Virus record (IMG/VR): IMGVR_UViG_3300033052_000032
Location: 1 to 46,046 of that record
Length of the DNA: 46,046 bases
Reading direction: 5' to 3' (one strand)
Source: a virus
Position numbers and translations under genes: made by a program. Each line of letters begins with the position of its first letter. Position 1 is the stretch's first letter. Below, piece after piece: positions 6,213-15,185 of this stretch. Under the pieces are notes generated by a model. That model worked only from the letters and a program-made list of their open reading frames with translations. It searched no databases and was not told the DNA's origin.

Positions 6213-6577
6213 CAGGGCACCAAGCGCCAATCTTCGGCAAGGATATCGTCGGCGACCATCCAGATTTCGCCGACCTTGCCCTCACTCTCAAAGTGCTGGA
6301 TTTCAGCCCCGTCGGGCGCCAGTTGCAGGAACGCGCCGCTCCATGCCTCACGCGCCATCCGGTGTCCGCGCCTCAGATATTCGAGCGCATCGCCGAACCG
6401 CATCGCACCATTAATACGAAAATTGGCCTGAAACGCCGCGGCCGGCATCCAGATATTCGTGCCGTCCGGCAGCGCCAGATCGAAGCCGGCCTCCCCGACA
6501 ACCTCGCGGGCCGAGGCCATCACGATCAGCGTGCCCGTGAATGGGACGTTCTGAAAATCCATTGTTGCAAAATCCAT
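6212..6577 (-). CDS. DUF2829 protein, Tad2-like anti-Thoeris candidate
   Basis: A 121-residue protein with GGAG before the ATG at 6577. Residues about 60-120 fit the compact DUF2829 fold: RFGDALEYLRRGHRMAREAW, then LQLAPDGAE and the closing DILAEDWRLV. DUF2829 is the domain of Tad2, a phage protein that binds the cyclic ADP-ribose signal of Thoeris defence and so blocks abortive infection. The first 55 residues (LPDGTNIWMPAAAFQANF) are an N-terminal extension I do not recognise. The gene lies between tailspike and lysis genes, as DUF2829 genes often do. The function is inferred from family only; ligand-pocket residues cannot be checked here. Confidence 0.75.
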   Translation of the reverse strand: MDFATMDFQNVPFTGTLIVMASAREVVGEAGFDLALPDGTNIWMPAAAFQANFRINGAMRFGDALEYLRRGHRMAREAWSGAFLQLAPDGAEIQHFESEGKVGEIWMVADDILAEDWRLVP

Positions 6578-6589
6578 CGTCGATCTCCG

Positions 6590-8707
6590 TCAGGGAGCGA
6601 TCTGGCCCGTCGTCCGAAGACGGGCGAGCGCGGTATTTGTGGCGGTGCGGATGCTGGTCACGTCGGCAGCGAGCTGGGCGAGCGACGCGCGGCATTGCGT
6701 GTCGATCGTGGCGCCGCCTGAGGGCGCGACATAGGTCATGGCCGCGGCATCGGGAACAGCAGCCATGCGCGGACCCAGCACTTGGACCCCGTTCATCTCG
6801 AAGGCGACGCTGCTGACACGAACCACGGTGTTGGTCGCGCCACCGTCCTTGCCGATCCGGTTGACACTGGCGCCAGTGCTGTCGCCAAGATCGCCCGATA
6901 TTGTCGAGGTGCTGAAGGCGTAATAATTGTAGCTCTGCGTCCCGGCGCCGAGCACGGTCATGCCCCCGCCCAGCCGGATATTCGCATTGCCGTTTCCGAC
7001 AACGCCGAAGCTGCCACCTATAAGCGTGCTGCTATAGACTTCGCCCGTCGAGCCGTCCTGGAACTGGACGCAGGCCGCAGTCGTGCCGCGCACCTGCGCC
7101 TTCACGCGGACATTCAGGCCGGCAATCAGGATGCCCTGCGTTGAGGCGCCATTGATGACGACGTCGATATCGAGCCCGTCAACCCCGCCAGATCCCGCAT
7201 TGCCCTTGCGAACATTGATCGCGGGGCCGGTCCCCTTTCCACCGGTCACAACGTCGGTGCTGGCCTCGACGCGCGTATCGATCAACTTGCCCAACGTAAT
7301 GGCAGATGCCGGACACCCGATCTGAATCCCGCCCGTAACGGAGCTGTTCCAATCCTTGCCGCCGACACGGCGCATCCAGTTCCCGCGCTTGTCGAAATCC
7401 GTGACATTCGTGATCGCCGCGATCGCATTGCAGGTGTCGGCGAAGAAGCCGTCGATAAAGCTGTAGTTGCTGTTCTCGATCACGGCGCCGGTGTCGGTGC
7501 AGTCCTTGCCGCCGCAATCGATGATGCCGCAGTAATCGCCGCTGACATATATGCCGTCGGCCGCGTCAGTCCCGCTACTGCCACCGCACGACAGGCCGAA
7601 GCTGCGCCGGACAAAGCTGCGCAGGCCACCCCCGATCGACAGGCCAACGCCCGGAATGCTCGCATAACCGACCGCGTTTGTTCCGACGCAATCGACGAAC
7701 TCGCAGTCCGTTGGCAGTCGGAAGGCGGCCCCCATATACCGGATGTTCTGGCCCGCCGTCCGGTTCGCCCGATTGGCGTTGAAGATCAGGCCGCGAACAC
7801 TCAGCTTCGATTGCGTGTCGGCGTAGAACACATGCTCGAAGACGGTATTGTCCTTCGCCTTCAGTTCGGCCCCATAGCCCCGGATATTGAGGTTACTGCG
7901 ATTGCAGAGCGCGGTGCCATTGAGCAGGTAGACCTTCGGCGGAAAGACCAGCGTCCAGTTCGCGGGACACTCCGATAGTGCGGCATTGATGCGTATCAGG
8001 TCGGCCGCCGAGCCATCACCCGTAACGCCCCAATCGGTAACGCTGCGCGTTTCGAGGAAGCGCGAAAGAATCGTCCGCGCGATGGCGCCGGGCTCGGGCG
8101 TGATAAAGCGGACGATGCTCGCGCCGAGAGAGGAGCGCAGATGCGCAATAAACCCGGCGACGGTGGTCCACAGCGATCCGCCGGCCCCGTCATCGTCCCC
8201 GATATTGGCAGAAAATGGTGCCACGGCCACGGCGCCGGCGACCGGGACCATGTTGCCGCTGTCATCGAACGCGGCGAATTTGTTCGCGCGCGAAGCCACG
8301 CCAGCGATCGTGAACCCGAGTTCACCGAAGGGCACACGAACCGTTCGGTCGATCTGCCGCTGCTGCTTGAGGTCGCGCACCGCGGCGCGATCAAGCGCGC
8401 GCGTCAGGGCAGCAGGGTTGAATGATGGTCCCGTGTTATCGAAGTCGGAGGGCTGCGTCAGGGCGGGGTCTCCAACGACATAGATCTGACTGTAGTCAGC
8501 AAGCTGGGGAGCCACTGAAAAATCGAGGGCACCGCCCTCGTCATCGTCGAGCGTTATGCTGTACAAAGCGGGAGAGATGACGGCGCCGTCCTGGTCGACC
8601 GCCACGACTTCGTCAGCGGCAGTGGCCTTGAAGCCGAACGGAAATGATGTGGTGGACCCATTGGGCACGTATGGACCGGCAATGGATACTTCGCTGAAGA
8701 CTGGCAT
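6590..8707 (-). CDS. Tailspike or tail fibre with beta-helix domain
   Basis: A 705-residue receptor-binding protein. Residues 1-135 form a virion-attachment domain of the podovirus fibre type (SFPFGFKATAADEVVAVDQD, then PSFNPAALTRALDRAAVRDL). A Gly- and Ala-rich connector follows, and from about residue 221 there is a right-handed beta-helix of the pectate lyase 3 type (SVTDWGVTGDGSAADLIRIN). Turn-rich rungs continue to about 600. The end (DAAAMTYVAPSGGATIDTQC, then a helix) may be a trimerisation tip. It should bind, and perhaps cleave, a surface polysaccharide. The first copy of the TTTTGAGCGCCG motif lies 37 nt upstream of its start. Confidence 0.85.
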   Translation of the reverse strand: MPVFSEVSIAGPYVPNGSTTSFPFGFKATAADEVVAVDQDGAVISPALYSITLDDDEGGALDFSVAPQLADYSQIYVVGDPALTQPSDFDNTGPSFNPAALTRALDRAAVRDLKQQRQIDRTVRVPFGELGFTIAGVASRANKFAAFDDSGNMVPVAGAVAVAPFSANIGDDDGAGGSLWTTVAGFIAHLRSSLGASIVRFITPEPGAIARTILSRFLETRSVTDWGVTGDGSAADLIRINAALSECPANWTLVFPPKVYLLNGTALCNRSNLNIRGYGAELKAKDNTVFEHVFYADTQSKLSVRGLIFNANRANRTAGQNIRYMGAAFRLPTDCEFVDCVGTNAVGYASIPGVGLSIGGGLRSFVRRSFGLSCGGSSGTDAADGIYVSGDYCGIIDCGGKDCTDTGAVIENSNYSFIDGFFADTCNAIAAITNVTDFDKRGNWMRRVGGKDWNSSVTGGIQIGCPASAITLGKLIDTRVEASTDVVTGGKGTGPAINVRKGNAGSGGVDGLDIDVVINGASTQGILIAGLNVRVKAQVRGTTAACVQFQDGSTGEVYSSTLIGGSFGVVGNGNANIRLGGGMTVLGAGTQSYNYYAFSTSTISGDLGDSTGASVNRIGKDGGATNTVVRVSSVAFEMNGVQVLGPRMAAVPDAAAMTYVAPSGGATIDTQCRASLAQLAADVTSIRTATNTALARLRTTGQIAP

Positions 8708-8743
8708 GGGCTCACCTCAAAATTGAGGTACCCTCCCGCCTAT

Positions 8744-8755
8744 CGGCGCTCAAAA
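8744..8755 (-). promoter_or_regulatory. Late-region motif copy A
   Basis: Read on the minus strand this is TTTTGAGCGCCG, followed by ATAG as in copy C. It lies 37 nt upstream of the tailspike start. An inverted repeat, CCTCAATTTTGAGG, lies between motif and start and overlaps the ribosome site. Confidence 0.55.
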
Positions 8756-8810
8756 ACGGGACAGGCTTGCGGGTTGTTCGTTAACCAGCTCTCGGGCATA
8801 AGGCGTCGCC

Positions 8811-9101
8811 ATGAGGTACGCAGCGATCTTTCCCTTTTTTGTCATTCTCGCCGGATGCGCCGACGAGGGGCTGACCTACGCGGACATTGCGAAGCGCGAC
8901 GGAAAAATCGCCGAACTATCTGACAAGAACGCAAAGCTCGAAAAGCGAATTGCCGCCCTCGAAACACGCGTCGGACTTGATGCGGCGGCAAGCGCCGATG
9001 GCCGCAAGCAAGACGACGCCATCGCTCAAGCGGCCGAAAAGCGCCGGACAGCGGACAGCCTCGACACCGATCACCGGTTTCGCGCCATCGAGAACCAGTA
9101 G
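8811..9101 (+). CDS. Lipoprotein on the strand opposite to the virion genes
   Basis: A 96-residue protein with a lipoprotein signal MRYAAIFPFFVILAGC (lipobox LAGC, acylated Cys at 16, next residue Ala, so probably outer-membrane). The mature part is a helix with heptad pattern (DGKIAELSDKNAKLEKRIAA) likely to form a coiled coil. It is the only plus-strand gene inside the 27-kb minus-strand virion block, between tailspike and the giant virion protein. A weak promoter may lie before it (TTGTTC, 17 nt, CATAAG). This placement is typical of a moron expressed in the lysogen, for example for superinfection exclusion. It ends back-to-back with the next gene at TAGCTA. Confidence 0.7.
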   Translation: MRYAAIFPFFVILAGCADEGLTYADIAKRDGKIAELSDKNAKLEKRIAALETRVGLDAAASADGRKQDDAIAQAAEKRRTADSLDTDHRFRAIENQ

Positions 9102-12100
9102 CTATTCTTCGATCTTGCCCGTGGTCAGACCTTCGAGCCAGTCGCCGAAGGTTTGCGGATCCTGTTCGCCATAGCCGACGTCGACTAGGAACTGCGTCGA
9201 CTGCGCGATCTGCCCAGGCACCATGCCCGTTACATAGCCCGTCGCCTCCATGATCGTGCGCGTCGCGTTCGTCGTCTCTTCGCCACGCGCCACTTCGACC
9301 CCGGCGACGATGCCGTCGATCACGGTCTGCACCGACCGCTGGATCGGAGAAAGCTGATAGTCAAAGGCACGGTTGCCGGCGAGCTTGTCATAGAGCGGCC
9401 GCGCTGCGTCGCGCACGACGGGAATCGCCCCGACGGCCTGAAACAGCATGTTCTGAAAAGCCCACGCGCCCCAATCCTCGTCATCGTCGGGGCCGCGCCC
9501 GGCGAGCAACTCCGACAGGAGCGGGGGCAGGACCATGAGCCACCAGGCGCGCGCCACCAGTTGCGGCATATCAGTCGGCTTCGCCCGACGCACGTCACGG
9601 GCCAGCGTCCGCTGGCGCTGATACACCGTCGAGACATAGGAATAGAATAGCGTCATCAACTTGAGCGCCTGACCCCATTGCCCCTGACCCGTCGCGACTG
9701 CAGCAAGATCCTTTGCCGACGCGGAGCCCTGCGTTGAGCGGATCGCCTTGTCAGCGGCATAAACCGCTTGCTCGTCGGACATCCCCTCATGCAGCGCCTT
9801 GTTATACGCGCCAATCCAGGTTGGAATGGTCACGAGCCGATCCATGTAGCCAATGCCATGAAAGGCAAAGCGCTTGGCGGCGGTCAGCGGGTTTTGCCGT
9901 CCCGCCATCTTGGCGATCGTCGACCGGATATCGCGATCGAGCGTGTCCATGCGGTGTCGCATTTCGCCCGACTTCGACATCACCATTTTGAATGTTTCGA
10001 TAGGGCGGGCCGCGAACTGTGCGACGCCTCTCGCTCCCCACTTAGCTCCGATATACTCCAAGCTGTTCGAATAGCCCGCGGCCTGCATCACGACGGTACT
10101 AAATCGGAAACCCATCCCGACGACCGTCGTGTTCGAGCGCAAAGCCGTCATGAACTTGCCGATACCCTCGTTCCCGGCGCGCTCGACGGCCCATTGGTTA
10201 GCTACATGCTTGAGCCACGGCGTGAATGCACGGCGATATTCCCGACCGAGCTTTTCGTCGATCGCGCGCTTTATCCGGTGATCGCTAAGAAACTTGTGAG
10301 CCTGCATCACCGCCTCGCGATGCGTTACGTCGTGGATCACCTCACCAAGGTGACGGTTGATGACCCCGAGGCTCAGCAATATCGGGCGCTCGACGCGCTC
10401 GACGCGCTCTCGCGTCGATGACGCGCGGGTGTTGGCGCGCGTGTATTTCGCGGAGAACAGGTCGGTCGCCTTATCGGCATGGCCTTCCGCCTTGTAGTCT
10501 TTGGTCGAATCATAGATCGCCGGATAGTAACCGCCGCGCAGCACGCCGTAAGGCGTCTCAACCGGAATCGCCTCGACCTTGTCCGGGGCGACGCCATTGA
10601 CCCGGCGCTCCATCGAGGACGCTGCTGGCCATAGGGTATCGATCAAGTCCCAGACGTCCTGCACGAACTGCCAATCAGCCTCGGTAAGCTCCCGCGTGAG
10701 GACATCCATGACGCCGGCTTCCGACCAACCATATCCGTCGACCAGGCGCTGCCTATTGCCCTCGTTGCCGACATTCAGCGCCATCGCGATGAGATTTGAC
10801 CTATCCCCCTTCCACGCATTGCCGGTTTCTCGATTACGGAGCTGAGGCGTCTCGACGGGCTCAGACCAGCGACGAAGGTCTTCTTTAGATAGTTTCCCGA
10901 CGATGTCGCCGAGCCGGGCCTGATAATCCGCGAGCATGTCGTTCTCGCGGTCCTGCGCATCCGCCACCGGCTTGAACACCACCCGATTGAAGACACCGTT
11001 CGGATTGCCTTGATCGAGCCAATCGACGATCGTCTCGATCTTGAGCAGCGCCACGTCGGCGCTGGCGATGCCGGACTTCACATTTTCCCACCACGACGGT
11101 TCAAAGAGGTCGCTCGGCGGGATGGTCGGCATTCCGCCCACGCCATCGACAGCCTCGTTCACGACGTCGTCGAAGGCGCGCTGCTCGGCATTGTCGAGCA
11201 GCGTTTGTTTGAGGCGGCCTAGGTGGATGATTTGCTTCACCGCGTCATCGAGACCGAGAAAATCATCGACGGTAAGGCGAGACCAGTTTGTGCTCCCAAG
11301 CGTAGCTGCGAACGATGGCGGTACGGCTACGTCAACTCCGTTGGCCTCCTGTTCGCGAGCCCATTCCTCGAACTGCGACTGACGATTGATATTGATCTGC
11401 GAACGCGGCCGAAGATCAACCTGCTCAAGCAAGGCCTGCGCGCGCTCCAGATAATCCTGATCGATGCTCGGCGACGTCCGACGCTTCGCCACCTTCGAAA
11501 GGCGGGCAAGGGCGCTATCGACATCTTCCTGGGCCTGCTTGGCGGCCGAGACAAGCGCGTTGTTCAGCATCTGCTGCTGCTTCGCACTGAAAGCTGCATC
11601 GCGATCGCCCGCCATCATCGCTTCCATCGCCTTTCGGCCTGCCTGAGACGCCGCGCGTTCATAGCGCTGGATCGCGGAGCGCGAAGCCACATCGTTGACG
11701 ACCCCGGATCGGACGCGGCCGCGCGCCCATTCGCGCGCTACGCGATATGGCGTAGGCGTCCGGCCGGTTGTTCGAGAAAGGACACGCAATTCTGCGGCCA
11801 TCACCTCCCCCTGCTGGTCGTTATGGATGTATGCCAAGGCCTCCTCTTCGATCGAGCCGTCGGTGAATGGATCGCCATAGCGCTCGTTCATCGTCCGGCT
11901 GACCTCCTGCTCGATCACCGCGGTTCGAACCGAGCGCATATCGCCAGCCTCACGCATCCCCTTCCTGCTCACCTCCATCGCGAGCAGCGCCTCGATCATG
12001 TCTTGCGGGGTGCCGAACCCGGCCATTTCGGCAACGTCGGCCGGGTGAGCGCCGCCGCTCTTCACGAGGGGAGGGACGTTCGGCGGAAGCCGTCCGACCA

Positions 12101-15100
12101 CATCTTCGCCCATGCGCTCGCGGACCCATTCGGTATCCATCGGGGTATCGCGGAGCAACCGGACAGCGCGGAAAACGGCGCGGCTATCGACATCGGCCGT
12201 CACTTCTTCGCGAAGCGCTGCGGCCCGCTCTTTCCATTCCCGCGTGACCCTCGCGCGGATCGGCGCCATTACCTTGGCGAGCATCGCCTGGTTGGCGGCT
12301 TCACGCGCACCGCTCGCCAAATCACGCAGCGCCGAAAATTCCTCGCGGGTCATCCCCGCCGTCTCGGCGTCTTCGAACATCAGTTCGATCTGCTGTGCCT
12401 CTTTGGCGCGCGCGAGTTCTTCGTCGGTGGCAATGAGGCGATCCATGACGCCGCGTATTTCATCGGTTATCGGGGCATTGAGCCGGATAGCCGAGCGATA
12501 GATGTTCGTCAGCCATGACTTAAACGTCTCGAAAAGGCGGGCAAGGCTGGGTACCGGAGCCTTGCCCTCCATCAGATATCGCTCAACGCCACGCGCCCAA
12601 AGCTCGTGCGCTTCAACGGGGATCGTATCGCCATCGACAGGATGACCGTTTGCAGCGAACCAATCCCGAACGGCCTGCCAATCGGCCTTCAGTCCTTCGG
12701 TGGCGTCTTCGGATTGCGCGTCGTATCGCAACTCCTCTAGCCAAAGATGTCCGCCCTCATGCAGCATGGTGGAGAGGTTGCTCGACGCCATCAGTTCTAT
12801 TCGAGCATTGAATCCGTTGAAGCCGGTTTCAGGAAACACGATCCGGCCCTTGGGGCCGTCCGACTTTCGCTGGTCATAGCTGACGCCGTAGGCTCGCTCT
12901 GCGGTGTAGGCATCGACAGCCGCAGTGATCTCTTTCCGCGTCGCGGTCGCAGGATCTATGCCGCGCTCGCGGAGGAGCTGCTCCAGTTCGGCGGCGCCGT
13001 CCGCCAGCGTCGTATCCGGTTCGCGGGCGTAGCGCCTCTTCCCCGCCAACTCTTCGCCGATCGCATCGAGCAACACTCGGTTGTCGATCTTGTCCTCGGT
13101 TTGCACGAGATCGGGAAAATATCCCGCGTCGATCGCTGCCCGCAGCACGAGTTCCGGTGATGTGTCCCGGGCACCTGCGGCGACAATCGAGCCTTGGCGC
13201 GTATCGACTTGGCGTACGAGCTTGCGCGTCCCCGGCTTACCGCGGTGCCATTTGTCGCCGCCCATGCTCGCGATATCGCCACCGACATCGTCGACACCGC
13301 CGCGCTTCGAAATAAACTCCAGAAGCGATGGGCCAGCGCTTTCGCCTTTAATGCCGCGTCGCATCGCGTCGATGACCCGATCCAGACCCGAAACTTTCTG
13401 AGCGAGCGATACAAGCTCGGGCAGAATGCGCGCGACCTCTACCCCGGCGAACTCGTCACCAGCGACATGACGACCAAGACGCTCTTGTCGGGTGGCGTAG
13501 CGCTGGGTTAGCAACTCGGCCTGCGCCCGAGCGTTCGTTGGGGTAAATCCCGCATCCATCAACTTGTCAGCGATCGACTGAAATAGCGCATCCCGGCCGG
13601 TCGGGGGTGCGATCACCTCCTCCGAATACTGAGCCACGACATCAGCTAGCGCATCGTCGAAGGATTGGGCCTCGCTCTGAGATAGCCCGCCCGGCGAAAG
13701 TCGCATTGACGGACGGGTGGCCTTCCATCCCTCGGTTCCCGCCAGCTTGGTGAGGGCGTCGGCAATCGGAATAACAACATCGCCCCCCAGCGCTGCCGCC
13801 TCATAAGCCTGCGTCGACCAATCGTCGAACGAGCCGTCATACCCATCGCTTTGCATGTACGCGATGACGTCCGCTCCGGGGACGTAAATCTGACCGGTCG
13901 GGCTGTCCTCGCCCATCGCCTCCATCAACGATTTGAAAGCTTCAGGATCGCGCTCGCGGACCTTGGAGGCAACAGCAGCCTCGGCCGCCGCGTCAAGCGC
14001 GTCGCCCTCTGCCTTCGCCTGCCGCGCCCTAACCACCTTGTCGGCAAGCTTTCTCCCGGCGCCGCTCGCGCCCTCGGCCGCCGACACGGCTCCGACGGTC
14101 CCGCCGACACCCGCGAGTGTGGCGACCAATGTCGCACCGGCGCGCTCGGGGCGCTCACGCATGAAATCGCCTAGCGATTTTTCAGGGTTCAGCGTGGCCC
14201 ATTCGGACAGGTCCTGCAGAAAGGTCGCCGCCTGCTCACCCGGAACTTCGGTTACGATCTGACCGATCAGCTTCTTCCCAAGGGGGGACTTCGACGCGAT
14301 ATCGCCGAGCAGCCGAGAGGCGGGCAGTTTTTCGGTGATGTACTCGATACCGCCCTGCGTCAGGGCATAGTCAAGCGCCTTGTCCGGGGCGAGCCCCTTG
14401 TCTCTAGCGTCGCGATAGGCATTGCCGGCGACAGGTAACGACATGATCGACGTCGCTGCGCCAGGGCTTCGCGTAGCGAAGCCGACAGCCATCGCCCCCG
14501 CTGTGCCGGGTATTGATTCGACGCCAAGCAGCAAGTTGCGCGCTACCCAGTTTTGGACGTCAGGACGCGATGCGTCGGCATTTGAGCGATAGGCGGCCGC
14601 CTCCCGCTGATTCCACTTTTGGTAATCCTCGAAGATATCGAGAACCGGTGTCGTGATCGCGCGGTCCAGTTCGCCCAACCCGAGCATGTTAACCGCGCTG
14701 TTGGGATCGTCCCAACTCGCCCGCGTCTGAGCAATTTGCTGCTCGATCGTTGCGCCGGTCAACTCACCGAGCCCAGCCACGAGGCCGAGCGTACCAGCCT
14801 TTAGCGAAGAGCCGATATTCTTGATGCCCTGCCAGGTGTTGCCGATAAGGCCGAGATTGTCGCTGTCATCTATCGCGAGCGCCGCGTTGCGCGGCTCGCT
14901 CGCCCAAACCGACATCCCCGCGAATCGCAGGCTGGTGTTGACGAAATTCTGAATATCCTGCTGCCGCTTGAACCCGACCGGGTCGCTGTCAACGATCGGC
15001 GAGGGAACGCCCAAGCTGCGCGAAAGCCGGTTCGACTGACCGATCGCGTCAGGCGAGGGGGAGGAGAGCAGCCCTGACGCGATGGTGTTGCCAGTGTCTT

Positions 15101-15185
15101 CGTCAGCTAGGCGCTGCGCTTCCTCCTCGAAAACGTCACGGCGCGCGGGTCGTTTGCGTGGGCCCAGAAAGTCATTGATGATCAT
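9102..15185 (-). CDS. Giant internal virion protein with HEGGH metallopeptidase motif
   Basis: A 2027-residue protein of the large polyvalent class carried inside podovirus particles and ejected with the DNA. Visible parts: a membrane-prone, Gly/Ala-rich N-terminal region (residues about 100-400), a zincin-type site TMLHEGGHLWLEEL with H809, E810 and H813, a long helical Arg/Glu-rich section, and a C-terminal region from about 1600. The C-terminal region has short hydrophobic stretches (ARAWWLMVLPPLLSELLAG) resembling LPD domains. It is the last of a set with the transglycosylase and two small internal proteins, which correspond in order to the T7 core proteins gp13-gp16. It probably helps form the conduit through the envelope, and the protease may act in the host. 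Start ATG overlaps the upstream stop as ATGA. Confidence 0.82.
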   Translation of the reverse strand: MIINDFLGPRKRPARRDVFEEEAQRLADEDTGNTIASGLLSSPSPDAIGQSNRLSRSLGVPSPIVDSDPVGFKRQQDIQNFVNTSLRFAGMSVWASEPRNAALAIDDSDNLGLIGNTWQGIKNIGSSLKAGTLGLVAGLGELTGATIEQQIAQTRASWDDPNSAVNMLGLGELDRAITTPVLDIFEDYQKWNQREAAAYRSNADASRPDVQNWVARNLLLGVESIPGTAGAMAVGFATRSPGAATSIMSLPVAGNAYRDARDKGLAPDKALDYALTQGGIEYITEKLPASRLLGDIASKSPLGKKLIGQIVTEVPGEQAATFLQDLSEWATLNPEKSLGDFMRERPERAGATLVATLAGVGGTVGAVSAAEGASGAGRKLADKVVRARQAKAEGDALDAAAEAAVASKVRERDPEAFKSLMEAMGEDSPTGQIYVPGADVIAYMQSDGYDGSFDDWSTQAYEAAALGGDVVIPIADALTKLAGTEGWKATRPSMRLSPGGLSQSEAQSFDDALADVVAQYSEEVIAPPTGRDALFQSIADKLMDAGFTPTNARAQAELLTQRYATRQERLGRHVAGDEFAGVEVARILPELVSLAQKVSGLDRVIDAMRRGIKGESAGPSLLEFISKRGGVDDVGGDIASMGGDKWHRGKPGTRKLVRQVDTRQGSIVAAGARDTSPELVLRAAIDAGYFPDLVQTEDKIDNRVLLDAIGEELAGKRRYAREPDTTLADGAAELEQLLRERGIDPATATRKEITAAVDAYTAERAYGVSYDQRKSDGPKGRIVFPETGFNGFNARIELMASSNLSTMLHEGGHLWLEELRYDAQSEDATEGLKADWQAVRDWFAANGHPVDGDTIPVEAHELWARGVERYLMEGKAPVPSLARLFETFKSWLTNIYRSAIRLNAPITDEIRGVMDRLIATDEELARAKEAQQIELMFEDAETAGMTREEFSALRDLASGAREAANQAMLAKVMAPIRARVTREWKERAAALREEVTADVDSRAVFRAVRLLRDTPMDTEWVRERMGEDVVGRLPPNVPPLVKSGGAHPADVAEMAGFGTPQDMIEALLAMEVSRKGMREAGDMRSVRTAVIEQEVSRTMNERYGDPFTDGSIEEEALAYIHNDQQGEVMAAELRVLSRTTGRTPTPYRVAREWARGRVRSGVVNDVASRSAIQRYERAASQAGRKAMEAMMAGDRDAAFSAKQQQMLNNALVSAAKQAQEDVDSALARLSKVAKRRTSPSIDQDYLERAQALLEQVDLRPRSQININRQSQFEEWAREQEANGVDVAVPPSFAATLGSTNWSRLTVDDFLGLDDAVKQIIHLGRLKQTLLDNAEQRAFDDVVNEAVDGVGGMPTIPPSDLFEPSWWENVKSGIASADVALLKIETIVDWLDQGNPNGVFNRVVFKPVADAQDRENDMLADYQARLGDIVGKLSKEDLRRWSEPVETPQLRNRETGNAWKGDRSNLIAMALNVGNEGNRQRLVDGYGWSEAGVMDVLTRELTEADWQFVQDVWDLIDTLWPAASSMERRVNGVAPDKVEAIPVETPYGVLRGGYYPAIYDSTKDYKAEGHADKATDLFSAKYTRANTRASSTRERVERVERPILLSLGVINRHLGEVIHDVTHREAVMQAHKFLSDHRIKRAIDEKLGREYRRAFTPWLKHVANQWAVERAGNEGIGKFMTALRSNTTVVGMGFRFSTVVMQAAGYSNSLEYIGAKWGARGVAQFAARPIETFKMVMSKSGEMRHRMDTLDRDIRSTIAKMAGRQNPLTAAKRFAFHGIGYMDRLVTIPTWIGAYNKALHEGMSDEQAVYAADKAIRSTQGSASAKDLAAVATGQGQWGQALKLMTLFYSYVSTVYQRQRTLARDVRRAKPTDMPQLVARAWWLMVLPPLLSELLAGRGPDDDEDWGAWAFQNMLFQAVGAIPVVRDAARPLYDKLAGNRAFDYQLSPIQRSVQTVIDGIVAGVEVARGEETTNATRTIMEATGYVTGMVPGQIAQSTQFLVDVGYGEQDPQTFGDWLEGLTTGKIEE

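Noticed and set aside
11223-12518. Long plus-strand open frame of 431 codons
   Set aside because: It lies wholly opposite the giant virion gene, is rich in Arg, His and Asp as expected for a GC-rich shadow, and has no ribosome site or domain.
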